The notes below the pieces were generated by a model. That model was not told the origin of the DNA. It saw only the letters and a list, made by a program, of their open reading frames with translations, and ran no database searches. Below are positions 23,049-30,914 of a DNA stretch of 35,909 nt, one piece after another (position 1 is the stretch's first letter; the number at the start of each line of letters is the position of its first letter). Where the stretch lies: positions 1-35,909 of the forward strand of contig NZ_JAPNNL010000065.1 in assembly GCF_027620315.1 (NCBI RefSeq), given 5' to 3'. The translations under genes were made by a program, and so were the position numbers. The stretch is from Nonomuraea corallina. GTDB taxonomy: Bacteria; Actinomycetota; Actinomycetes; Streptosporangiales; Streptosporangiaceae.

Positions 23049-23055
23049 CAGAGGT

Positions 23056-24519
23056 ATGTCTCCTCTGGAGCTCGACTTCGACGCCTGCTACCGGGCCGTC
23101 TCGGCGCGGGACGCCCGGTTCGACGGGCGGTTCTACACGGCGGTGAAGACGACGCGCATCTACTGCCGTCCGATCTGCCCGGCCCGCACGCCGGCCGCCA
23201 GGAACGTGCGATTCTACCGGCATGCCGCCTCGGCGGAGGCCGCCGGGTTCCGGCCCTGCAAGCGCTGCCGGCCCGAGCTCTCCCCCGGCGACCCCGGCTG
23301 GGACGCCCGCGGCGACCTCGTCGGCCGGGCGCTGCGGCTCATCGACGACGGGGCCGCGGACGAGGACGGCGTCTCCGGCCTGGCCAGGCGCCTGCACATC
23401 ACCGAGCGCCACCTGCACCGGCTGTTCGTGGCCGAACTCGGCGCCGGGCCGCTGGCGGTGGCCAGGACCCGGCGGCTGCTGCTGGCCAAGCAACTGCTGA
23501 CGGAGACGGCGCTGCCGGTCACGGACGTGGCGTTCGCCGCCGGGTTCGGCAGCGTCCGCCAGTTCAACGCCACCATGCGCGAGACGTACGGCTTCCCGCC
23601 GAGCGAACTGCGCGCCACCGCGGGCGGCTGGGCGCGTACGCCCGCCCCTGCCGCCGACCCCGTCCGGGCGTCTGCGCCCGCCGGTCCTGGCCAGGGGGAT
23701 CCTGGCGGGGCGGGGGTCGCGCCGCTGCGGCTGCGGCTGCACCGGCGTGAGCCGTACGACGTCGCCGCAGTCCTGGCCTTCCTGGCCGCCCGCGCGATCC
23801 CCGGGCTGGAGACCGCGGACGAGCACGCGTACAGCAGGGCCGTCCCCGGCGGCACGATCACGCTCACCCCGCGCCCCGGCCACCTGGCGCTGGACGTGAC
23901 CGTGGACGACACCCGGCAGCTCGCCCGCGTGGTGGCCCGCTGCCGGCGGCTGATGGACCTGGACGCCGACCCGGACGCCGTCCGCGACGTGCTCGGCGGC
24001 ACCTCACTGGCCCCGCTCGTCGAAGCCAGGCCGGGGCTGCGGGTGCCGGGCGCGTTCGACGGGTTCGAGCTGGCGGTACGGGCCGTCGTCGGTCAGCAGA
24101 TCTCTGTGGCGGGCGCCCGCACCCTGCTGGGCCGCCTGGTCGAACGGGCCGGGCGGGACGGGCGGCTGTTCCCCACCGCCGCCGACCTGCTCGACGCCGA
24201 CCTGACCGGGCTCGGGCTGACCGGCAGGCGCGTCGTCACCCTGAAAGAGCTGGCCACCCGCGTGGCCGGCGGCCGGATCGACCTCGACGGCGGCCAGGAG
24301 CCCGCCGAGGCGGTCGAGGCGCTGCTCGCGGTCCCCGGCATCGGCCCGTGGACCGCCGGCTACATCGCCCTGCGCGCGCTGCGCGACCCCGACGCCTGGC
24401 CCACCGGCGACCTGGTGCTGGACCGGCGCATGGCCGAGCTGGGCATCCCGAAGGATCACCTCGAACGGTGGCGGCCCTGGCGGGCCTACGCCGCCCTGCA
24501 CCTCTGGAGTCATCGATGA
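23056..24519 (+). CDS. Ada-AlkA fusion: adaptive-response regulator and 3-methyladenine DNA glycosylase
   Basis: A 487-residue fusion. Residues 5-75 are the Ada methylphosphotriester domain with four zinc cysteines (Cys37, Cys41, Cys68, Cys71), which accept methyl groups from DNA phosphates. Residues 85-180 are an AraC-type helix-turn-helix. After an Ala/Pro linker, residues about 220-487 are an AlkA glycosylase with the helix-hairpin-helix VPGIGPWTAGYIALRAL and the catalytic aspartate region PTGDLVLDRR. It thus senses alkylation, activates genes and excises alkylated bases. Such fusions are common in actinobacteria. The stop overlaps the methyltransferase start (ATGA). Confidence 0.94.
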   Translation: MSPLELDFDACYRAVSARDARFDGRFYTAVKTTRIYCRPICPARTPAARNVRFYRHAASAEAAGFRPCKRCRPELSPGDPGWDARGDLVGRALRLIDDGAADEDGVSGLARRLHITERHLHRLFVAELGAGPLAVARTRRLLLAKQLLTETALPVTDVAFAAGFGSVRQFNATMRETYGFPPSELRATAGGWARTPAPAADPVRASAPAGPGQGDPGGAGVAPLRLRLHRREPYDVAAVLAFLAARAIPGLETADEHAYSRAVPGGTITLTPRPGHLALDVTVDDTRQLARVVARCRRLMDLDADPDAVRDVLGGTSLAPLVEARPGLRVPGAFDGFELAVRAVVGQQISVAGARTLLGRLVERAGRDGRLFPTAADLLDADLTGLGLTGRRVVTLKELATRVAGGRIDLDGGQEPAEAVEALLAVPGIGPWTAGYIALRALRDPDAWPTGDLVLDRRMAELGIPKDHLERWRPWRAYAALHLWSHR

Positions 24520-25016
24520 TCGACGCACAGGTCCTGCCGACGCCGGTGGGAGAGCTGTCCGTGCTGGTACGCGACGGAGTGCTCGTCGCGGCCGGCTTCA
24601 CCCCTGAGCCCAAGGAGATGTTCGCCAGGCTCGCCCCCGCCGTCCAGGCCGAGGGCCTGACCGTGATCGACGACCTCGGCCCGGCGTCACGGGCGGTGCG
24701 CGACTACTTCGCCGGCGACCTCGACGCCCTCGACGCCATCCCGGCCGAGCAGCCGGGCTCACCCCTGCGCCGGGCGCTGCACCAGGCCCTGCGCCAGGTC
24801 AAGGCGGGCACCACGGTCACCTACGCCGAGCTGGCCGAACGCGCGGGGCTGCCCAGGTCGGCGGCCAGAGCGGCGGGCGGCGCCTGCGCCCGGAACCTCA
24901 TCGCCCCGTTCGTCCCGTGCCACCGCGTCCTGCCCAGCACGGGCGGCTTCGGCGGCTACTACTACGGCGTCGCCGTCAAGGAGTGGCTGCTCGAACACGA
25001 GTCGAGCCGTCGCTGA
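24516..25016 (+). CDS. ogt: Methylated-DNA--protein-cysteine methyltransferase
   Basis: A suicide enzyme that removes alkyl groups from O6 of guanine onto its own cysteine. The 166-residue protein has the active-site PCHRV with Cys135, followed by GGYYYGVAVKEWLLEHE, the family's C-terminal pattern. The helix-turn-helix segment (VTYAELAERAGLPRSAARAAGGA) and a small N-terminal domain precede it. The start ATG overlaps the stop of the Ada-AlkA gene by 4 bases, forming one alkylation-repair operon that the Ada part probably controls. Confidence 0.95.
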   Translation: MIDAQVLPTPVGELSVLVRDGVLVAAGFTPEPKEMFARLAPAVQAEGLTVIDDLGPASRAVRDYFAGDLDALDAIPAEQPGSPLRRALHQALRQVKAGTTVTYAELAERAGLPRSAARAAGGACARNLIAPFVPCHRVLPSTGGFGGYYYGVAVKEWLLEHESSRR

Positions 25017-25052
25017 CCGTGCGGGCCGTCTCGGACCGTGCGGGACCGTGCG
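25014..25052. repeat. 10-bp direct repeats between convergent genes
   Basis: GGACCGTGCG occurs as two adjacent copies (25033-25052), with a near copy TGACCGTGCG at 25014-25023 and a partial one after. All lie in the 77-base gap between ogt and the secreted protein. Confidence 0.7.
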
Positions 25053-25088
25053 GGACCGGGCCGGACCGGGGTCGGCCGGCGCGGTCCC
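25052..25088. terminator. Possible bidirectional terminator between convergent genes
   Basis: GGGACCG (25052-25058) pairs with CGGTCCC (25082-25088), with further GC pairing inside. The position between convergent stops fits a shared terminator. Confidence 0.4.
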
Positions 25089-25093
25089 GGGTC

Positions 25094-26020
25094 TCACGGG
25101 CGGACGTTGCTCTGGACCTCGCCGACCGGCACGTCCCTGGACACCTCCACCTCGATCGGGTCGAACTGGACGGCTGCTCCGCCCGTCACCGTCACCGGCC
25201 ACACGCTGGTCACCGTCAGCTCGTACACCTGGCGCGGCCGGTCGATCGAGGCGCGCAGGTAACGCACCCCGCAGGTGAACTCCGCCCCCCGGGCGTACGG
25301 CCGCCCCGCCGCCCCGCAGCCCTTCTCCCGCACCTCGGCCCGGTCGGAGCCGGTGCCCGCATCGATCTGGATGTCCCGCAGCGTCGCGGTCACCGTGGCG
25401 CTCATGACGCCCGGCAGCGTCGCGGTCACCGACCGGGTAGTGTCGCCGACGCCCTCCAGCCAGACGAACGTCGGCAGGTTGACGTAGCTCTTGGCGTCCG
25501 GGTTCAGCGCGACCGTGCCCTCGGGCACCGTCAGCGCGGCCCTGGCGATCTCGGCCAGCTCCTGGAACGTGATCCCGCTCGGCGGCGTCTCGCCGGGTGG
25601 CACGAACACGAACTGCTGCAGCCCCGCCCAGCAGGCGGCGCCCCTCGGGTCGCCGCTGTTGTACGCGGGCGACCACCACAGCCCCGGCTGCCCCAGCTTG
25701 TCCTTGAACTGCTGGATGAAGGAGCGGAACCCCTCCTCGTCGGCCTGCGCCCGGCCCCGGTTGGCCACCGGGTCGGACATCTGTTCGAACATCTTCTCCG
25801 CGTCCAGGCCCGGCTCGTACCAGCAGGGGCTTCTCATCGTGTAGCCATCGTTGCGGCCGTTCCCGACGTCACCGGTGATGCGGATCTTCGAGTGCTCCAG
25901 CACGACCCCCGCGGTGCGGCCCTGCTGGGTGCCTCTGACCTTCGCCTCCTCGTTCGGCGGGTCGGGAGCGGCGCCGGCCAGCAGCGTCCCGGCGACGATC
26001 ATCGCGATCAGCGGTCTCAT
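25094..26020 (-). CDS. Predicted secreted protein, last gene of the Tad operon
   Basis: A 308-residue protein with an N-terminal signal peptide (MRPLIAMIVAGTLLAGAA, cleavage near residue 18) and no further membrane segment. Four cysteines in the mature part (SPCWYEPG, AACWAG, KGCGAA, FTCGVRY) could form two disulfides. I recognise no family; the composition (WWSPAYNSGDP, VWLEGVGDTTRSVTA) suggests a folded extracytoplasmic beta-rich domain. The ATG overlaps the stop of the lipoprotein gene (ATGA), so it belongs to the pilus operon and may work at the cell surface with the pilus. Confidence 0.82.
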   Translation of the reverse strand: MRPLIAMIVAGTLLAGAAPDPPNEEAKVRGTQQGRTAGVVLEHSKIRITGDVGNGRNDGYTMRSPCWYEPGLDAEKMFEQMSDPVANRGRAQADEEGFRSFIQQFKDKLGQPGLWWSPAYNSGDPRGAACWAGLQQFVFVPPGETPPSGITFQELAEIARAALTVPEGTVALNPDAKSYVNLPTFVWLEGVGDTTRSVTATLPGVMSATVTATLRDIQIDAGTGSDRAEVREKGCGAAGRPYARGAEFTCGVRYLRASIDRPRQVYELTVTSVWPVTVTGGAAVQFDPIEVEVSRDVPVGEVQSNVRP

Positions 26021-26631
26021 CGGCTGCATCCTTCCGTGCCGTAGGCGATCTGCTTGATCCGCCACCTGCCGTCGTCGCCCTTGCGGGCGAGCATCCGCTG
26101 CAGGTAGGGGGTGCGGATGGAGGTGGGCTGCGGCGTGACCGGCTCGCCCGTGCCGGCGACGACCTTCATCCGCGTCTCGTCCACGCAGACGTCGACCTCG
26201 GCGCCCCGGCCGACGATCGCGTTCACCTTCAGCCGGTAGAGCCGCGACCGGCCGGCCACCGCGTACCCCCCGTCGGTGAACTCGCGGGCCCAGCGGATCG
26301 CCTCCTCCCGGAACATCGGGTCGGCGTGCCGCAGGTGGCCGTCGTCGCCGGAGAACACCGCCCGGTACTTGGCCAGGTAGTAGTCGGGGAACAGCCGCAG
26401 CAGCGCGGTGTCCTGGCCGGGCCAGTCGATCCGCACCCGCAGGTCGCCGACGTCGACGGAGGCCGGCCGGTCCGACGCCGGCGGGGCGGACGTCTCCCGC
26501 GTCGGGGTGGGCGAGGTCCCGGCCGCGCCGGTGGCCGGGGCCGGCTCCTCGCGCGGCTGGTAGGGCCGCTCGGCGGCCTGCCCGCAGCCTGCCAGCAGCA
26601 GCGACGCGAGCAAGGCCGTGATCGTCTTCAT
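26017..26631 (-). CDS. Predicted lipoprotein of the Tad operon
   Basis: A 204-residue protein with a lipobox (LLLAGCGQ, Cys16) after a short signal sequence, so it should be anchored outside the membrane. A disordered Pro/Ala/Thr stretch (about 20-60) precedes a folded domain with LRVRIDWPGQDTALLRLFPDYYLAKY and ending RWRIKQIAYGTEGC. This resembles small NTF2-like lipoproteins, but I do not recognise the family securely. It is coupled by ATGA overlaps both to the LysM-BTAD gene before it and the secreted protein after it. Confidence 0.82.
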   Translation of the reverse strand: MKTITALLASLLLAGCGQAAERPYQPREEPAPATGAAGTSPTPTRETSAPPASDRPASVDVGDLRVRIDWPGQDTALLRLFPDYYLAKYRAVFSGDDGHLRHADPMFREEAIRWAREFTDGGYAVAGRSRLYRLKVNAIVGRGAEVDVCVDETRMKVVAGTGEPVTPQPTSIRTPYLQRMLARKGDDGRWRIKQIAYGTEGCSR

Positions 26632-29399
26632 GCCGTGGACTCCCTGACGAGGTGGACGCGCCACGACGGCAGCAGCTCGTCGATGAGCGCCTCGGTTTCC
26701 GGGGCGAGGCCGCCGGCGGCACGCCGGGTCAGCCACGCGATGACGGCCCGCAGCCGGGCCAGGTCGCCGGTCGCGTGAGCGGCGCGCAGCAGGTCGCGCC
26801 AGAGGCTCTCGTCGTCGGCGGCCAACAGCAGCGCCGCCCGTACGGCGGCGATGGCGGCGTCCGGCTCCCCCTCGGCGAGCCGGATCTCGCACAGGCGGCG
26901 GGCCGCGTCAGCCACCTCCGCGACCACGTCGTACTCCAGCGCATCGGCCGCCAGCCAGGCGTACCGGCCCGGCGGCCTGCCGGTCAGCAGCGGGCCCCTG
27001 ATCAGGCCGAGGGCCTTCTCCAGCAGCACGGTCCTGGCCAGCTGGTCGCCGTGCGAGCGGCGTACCAGCTCGCGGAAGAGCGCCCAGTCCGTGCGGACGC
27101 CGGGCCCGAGCGAGAGCCGGCCGGACTCGTCGGCGCGCAGGTGCTCGCGACCGAGCCAGGAGACGACGCGGGCGATCGTGGCGTCCCTGACCATGGGCTG
27201 CACGCCGCGCGGCCACAGCACGCCGCCGAGCACGACCGGGTGCACGCCGCCCGGATGGGTGGCGAGGTAGACCAGCAGCTCGGCGGCGAGCGCCATGCGG
27301 CCCTCCTCAAGCGGCCGCGGGCCGACGACCTCGACGGGACCGAGGATTCTGATCTCGACCGCGGGCGGGCGCAGGTCCGTCAGCGGCTCCGGGACGGGGA
27401 TGCGCTCGCCGTCGACCCGGTCGGCGGTGCGGAACAACTCGACCAGCGCCCGGTAGTGGCGGCGCGGCAGCAGCTGCGCTCTCACCTCGAAGCCCAGCTC
27501 GGGCAGCTTGGCCAGGCCGTCCTCGGTGATCTCCCAGGTCCAGGTGGCGTGCGGCACGTCGCCGGCGACCACGTACCCGGCCGAGTCGTTGCGGGCGAGC
27601 AGGGCCAGGCGGCGGGCCTCGTCATGGGTCGGCGCCACCGCCGACAGCAGGTAGTGGGCCACGCCGGGGCGGCCGGTGATCCGGCCGGTGAGCACCTCCC
27701 GGCGCGGGGACGCGCTCGCCTCCAGCTCCGGCAGCACCTCGGCCAGCCCGCCGACGGCCCTGACCCGGTCGGGCGCGATCGCGGTCAGCTCCTCGCCGAA
27801 CCCGACGAGCGTGACCCGCATGCGGTCGGACCACCGGTTGGTGGCCAGCTCCACGGCGAGCGCGGCCAGCGCGGCCGTGGTCTGCGGGCCGCGGATGTTG
27901 ATCAGGCCCTGCGCCGCCTCCAGGTCGACCAGCACCCGGCCGCTCCGGTCGGTCCCGATCGACACGAGCCCGGGGTACGGGGCCCCGCCCCGCTGGTCGT
28001 CCAGCAGGCGGCCCTCCTGCGCGGCCAGCCGCCACACCTGGCCGCCGTCGTCGGCGGTCCACGGAGCGGGCGGGTGCTCGTCGGGCGGATGGACCCACAG
28101 GTCGAGCGAGCGCGCCGACAGGTGGGCGGCGTAGACGGTGGGCGGGGTGCGGCCCCGCGCGCCCAGCTCGGCGCCGAGCAGCCGGAGCCCGAGATCGAGG
28201 ATGCGGGCGCCGGGCTTGTCGGCGCCCAGCCTGAGCGCCACCTCGGCGTCGGCGGCGTCGCCCTGCGGGCGGGCGACCCGGTGGCCGGTCAACCGGCGCC
28301 AGAGCTGCTCGCGCCGGCGCACGGCGAGCAGGGCGAGCAGGCCGGCGGCGGCCAGCGACGCCCCGGACAGGACGTCCAGCAGAGCCGAGCCGTCGGCGTG
28401 CCGGCCGTCGTTCTGGTCTGCGCCGGTCCGGTCACCGGAGCCCCGTTCGCCCTGCCGCTGGTCTCCGGAGCCGCGCTCCCGCTGGTCACCCGAGCGCTGT
28501 TCGCTTTTCCCCTGGTCGCCTTTCCGCTGCTCGCTTTTCCCCTGGTCGCCCTTCCCCTGGTCGCCCTGCCGCTGGCCGACGTCGGCCGGGCGGTCCTTCT
28601 TGGGCGGGCCCGGATGCTCCTTGAGGGTCTGCGCCCTGGCCTGGTTGGCGGGCACGAGGTGCGTGTTGCGCGCGTCGTCGGGCATGTCGAGCACCCACCC
28701 GGGCCTGATCAGGTCGGCCATCCGCAGGCGGGACCCGTCGGGCTGCTCCTTGTGCTGGTTGAGCCGGAAGATCTCGGGGTAACGCCGCCCGTCGCCGAGG
28801 CACTTCTCGGCGATCTCCCACAGGCTCTCGTGGTGACGGCCGTGCGGCGGCTGCACCACGTACACCTTCTTGGTCCGCTGGTTGTCGACCACCTGCTGCT
28901 CCACCACCGGAGCCGTGAACGCGACCGCCGTCACCGGCGGCATGGTCGGCGGCGGCCCGGCCAGCCGGGCGATCGGCGCGACCGCGGCGCCCGCGGTGAA
29001 CAGCACCAGCGCGGCCGTGACGAGCTTGTTGGCCAGCACCTGCGTGCCGCCGGACAGCGGCACCCTGGCCGGCATCCCGACGCGGCGCACCCCCGCGTAC
29101 ACCTCGACCACCACGCACGCGAACAGCTGCAGCCAGGCCAGCCAGACGAACAGGACCAGCAGCGCCGTGATCGTGCTGGGCCCGACGCGGGCGGTGAGCA
29201 GATCCAGGTCGAGCAGTTCGGGCCCGATCGGCGGCCCGACGAACACCAGCAGCGCGTACGGGACGCCGCCGACGAGCGCCAGCAGCAGCGCGAGCGCGCC
29301 GAGCCCGGCCAGCACGTCGCCGAGGCGGCGTCTGCCGGGGATGCGCGCGGGAGCCCGGGCGGGCCTCCGCCCGCGCGCGTGCTGGGCCGGACCTGGCAT
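26628..29399 (-). CDS. LysM-transmembrane-BTAD regulator-like protein
   Basis: A 923-residue protein with an unusual layout. Three hydrophobic helices (about 28-55, 78-103, 124-145) are followed by a LysM-like domain (178-240: VYVVQPPHGRHHESLWEIA...PEIFRLNQ). Then come a charged repeat linker (262-335), another helix (342-360) and a large C-terminal part that ends in a winged-helix domain (about 670-770) and an all-alpha BTAD-type domain. BTAD and winged helix are the DNA-binding/activation parts of SARP-type regulators. The LysM part would face the peptidoglycan. The start ATG 29399 has GGGAG at 5 bases. It lies 75 bases after the last minor-pilin gene. Confidence 0.88.
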   Translation of the reverse strand: MPGPAQHARGRRPARAPARIPGRRRLGDVLAGLGALALLLALVGGVPYALLVFVGPPIGPELLDLDLLTARVGPSTITALLVLFVWLAWLQLFACVVVEVYAGVRRVGMPARVPLSGGTQVLANKLVTAALVLFTAGAAVAPIARLAGPPPTMPPVTAVAFTAPVVEQQVVDNQRTKKVYVVQPPHGRHHESLWEIAEKCLGDGRRYPEIFRLNQHKEQPDGSRLRMADLIRPGWVLDMPDDARNTHLVPANQARAQTLKEHPGPPKKDRPADVGQRQGDQGKGDQGKSEQRKGDQGKSEQRSGDQRERGSGDQRQGERGSGDRTGADQNDGRHADGSALLDVLSGASLAAAGLLALLAVRRREQLWRRLTGHRVARPQGDAADAEVALRLGADKPGARILDLGLRLLGAELGARGRTPPTVYAAHLSARSLDLWVHPPDEHPPAPWTADDGGQVWRLAAQEGRLLDDQRGGAPYPGLVSIGTDRSGRVLVDLEAAQGLINIRGPQTTAALAALAVELATNRWSDRMRVTLVGFGEELTAIAPDRVRAVGGLAEVLPELEASASPRREVLTGRITGRPGVAHYLLSAVAPTHDEARRLALLARNDSAGYVVAGDVPHATWTWEITEDGLAKLPELGFEVRAQLLPRRHYRALVELFRTADRVDGERIPVPEPLTDLRPPAVEIRILGPVEVVGPRPLEEGRMALAAELLVYLATHPGGVHPVVLGGVLWPRGVQPMVRDATIARVVSWLGREHLRADESGRLSLGPGVRTDWALFRELVRRSHGDQLARTVLLEKALGLIRGPLLTGRPPGRYAWLAADALEYDVVAEVADAARRLCEIRLAEGEPDAAIAAVRAALLLAADDESLWRDLLRAAHATGDLARLRAVIAWLTRRAAGGLAPETEALIDELLPSWRVHLVRESTA
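28497..28570 (-). repeat. 30-bp tandem repeat coding for a charged linker
   Basis: About two and a half copies of a 30-bp unit encode KGDQGKSEQR repeats, at about residues 277-302 of the LysM-BTAD protein. Weaker related copies (GDQRERGS, GDQRQGERGS) follow to residue 325. Confidence 0.85.
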
Positions 29400-29474
29400 C
29401 ACCACTCCCTTTCTCACGTCCAGCGTCCCGACTCTCCGGTCCCTTCTCCACCGACCGGCCGGAATCGGTCTGAC

Positions 29475-29885
29475 TCACCGCGCCTCGGGCGCCGCCGCGG
29501 CCTCCGCCACCATGCCGGAGCCGGAGAAGCCGATCGCGCCCAGGAAGAAGGCCGTCCAGGGCACCCGGACGGCGACCACGACCTGCTCGTCCTGGACGGC
29601 GCACCGCTCCGCCGCGACGCCGTCGTCGCCGTGCGCTTCGAGCACCTCGCCGGCCCGCGCGCACACCTCGTCCTCGCCCAGCAGCCGGACCTGGCCGGTC
29701 TCGCGCAGCTGGTCCACGTCGACCTGGTCGGCGCCGGCCCTGGCGGCCTGCTCGGCGATGTCGGCGGCGCGCAGCCGGGCGTTGATCGCCGCCCCGCCGT
29801 CCACGAGCAGCCCGGCCAGCAGGAACACCACCACGGAGAAGAGCACGGTGAACACCGACATCGACCCGCGGTCACGCCGCCTCAC
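29475..29885 (-). CDS. TadE/TadG-like pilus assembly protein (Rv3654c-like)
   Basis: A 136-residue protein with a prepilin-like N-terminus, RRRDRGSMSVFTVLFSVVVF: a glycine at the cleavage site, then a hydrophobic helix. The usual Glu at +5 is Phe here, as in TadE-like proteins of the Rv3654c type. The rest has paired cysteines and charged residues typical of minor pilins. The GTG overlaps the previous gene by 4 bases (GTGA). It is one of three TadE/G-like genes in a row and may form a tip or assembly complex with the others. Confidence 0.8.
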   Translation of the reverse strand: MRRRDRGSMSVFTVLFSVVVFLLAGLLVDGGAAINARLRAADIAEQAARAGADQVDVDQLRETGQVRLLGEDEVCARAGEVLEAHGDDGVAAERCAVQDEQVVVAVRVPWTAFFLGAIGFSGSGMVAEAAAAPEAR

Positions 29886-30274
29886 TCGACCCTCCTGAAC
29901 TGCTCCAGCGGCACCACCGCGGTGCCGGTCATGCTCTTGGCCGCGCCGAACCCGAGGAAGCCCAGGTCGAGCTCGCAGGTGACCTCGGCGCGCACCTCGC
30001 CGCCCTCCTCCCAGCGGGAGCCTTCGAGCGAGACGGCGGGGGCCGCGCACTGCCCGTCGAGAGCGGCGGCGGCGATCTCGTCGGCGGCCGAGCCGGCCTC
30101 GTCGAGCGTGCGCTGGACGGAGGCGGCCCTGGCGGCGTCCCTGGCCGCGCCGTTGACCTCGCCCTGGGCCTCGACCAGCCGCCCGGCCCCGGCCAGGAAC
30201 AGCAGAAAGAGCACGAAGACCGGGGCCAGCAGCACGGTCTCGACCGCCATGGAGCCGCGGTCCCGGCCGCTCAT
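29882..30274 (-). CDS. TadE-like minor pilin (second of three)
   Basis: A 130-residue protein with the prepilin pattern RGSMAVETVLLAPVFVLFLLF: predicted cleavage after Gly7 and Glu at +5, then one helix. The mature region includes GAARDAARAASVQRT, a pattern found in TadE proteins, and two cysteines. The start ATG overlaps the preceding stop (ATGA). It should be processed by a TadV/CpaA-type peptidase, whose gene is not in this window. Confidence 0.85.
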   Translation of the reverse strand: MSGRDRGSMAVETVLLAPVFVLFLLFLAGAGRLVEAQGEVNGAARDAARAASVQRTLDEAGSAADEIAAAALDGQCAAPAVSLEGSRWEEGGEVRAEVTCELDLGFLGFGAAKSMTGTAVVPLEQFRRVE

Positions 30275-30699
30275 CCGCACTCCTCCCCGCCGTCGTCGGG
30301 GCGGAAGCACTCGACCGGGCCGCCGGCGGTGGCGGTGATCGTGAAGGCCAGCTCCGGCAGCAGCGGAATCACCTGGACGGCGCTGCCGGTCACGGTGACG
30401 TGCCGCTCGTCGGGTTCGCGTTCCGCCGTGGTGACCTCGGCGCCGGACAGCAGCCGCGGGCCGATGGCGGTGACGACCTCTCTGGCCCGCGCCTCGGCCT
30501 CCCCCTCCCAGCCGCCGGAGTCGGCGGGGGCGGCACGGGCCACGCGGGCGCCCTCCCGCGCGGCGGCCTCGGCGACCTGGCGGCCGTGGAACCAGAGCGC
30601 CACCTGCACGATGAGCAGCACCACGGCGAGGACGACGGGCATCAGCAGGGCCAGCTCGACCACGGTCGCGCCGCCGTCGCGCCGTCCCCGGCGGGTCAC
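30271..30699 (-). CDS. TadE-like minor pilin (first of three)
   Basis: A 142-residue protein with prepilin motif GGATVVELALLMPVVLAVV: cleavage expected after Gly10, Glu at +5. The helix is followed by HGRQVAEAAAREGARVAR, the classic TadE segment. The GTG start overlaps the pilin stop by 4 bases. Together with the two similar genes downstream it probably forms the minor-pilin complex. Confidence 0.88.
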   Translation of the reverse strand: MTRRGRRDGGATVVELALLMPVVLAVVLLIVQVALWFHGRQVAEAAAREGARVARAAPADSGGWEGEAEARAREVVTAIGPRLLSGAEVTTAEREPDERHVTVTGSAVQVIPLLPELAFTITATAGGPVECFRPDDGGEECG

Positions 30700-30914
30700 T
30701 CGCCGCCACCGCCGCCGAAGTTGCCCTCGATCTCGGCCTGCTTGCCTTCGACCAGCCCTCTGATCAGCGTGGCGAGACCGAGCGCGACCCCGGCGATGAT
30801 GGCCGTGATGATGACCCACTCCACGGCGGAGGCGCCGCGGCTCGGGGCGGTGCGGGCGCGGTGGACGCGCACGTGCAGCAGCGCGACGACGTAGACGATC
30901 CACGGATGGTTCAT
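30696..30914 (-). CDS. Flp-type pilin
   Basis: A 72-residue protein, the likely major pilin. An extended leader (26 basic and hydrophobic residues) ends in RGASAVEWVIITAIIAGVAL: cleavage expected after Gly27, Glu at +5, then Trp where classic Flp pilins have Tyr. The mature pilin is about 45 residues, ending in a glycine-rich tail (FGGGGGE). The start ATG directly follows the TadC stop (TGAATG). Similar short pilins occur in actinobacterial Tad loci. Confidence 0.85.
   Translation of the reverse strand: MNHPWIVYVVALLHVRVHRARTAPSRGASAVEWVIITAIIAGVALGLATLIRGLVEGKQAEIEGNFGGGGGE

Noticed and set aside
26652..30338. A 1228-residue plus-strand open frame opposite the Tad operon genes
   Set aside because: Same shadow composition; it runs across several well-supported minus-strand genes and their junctions.
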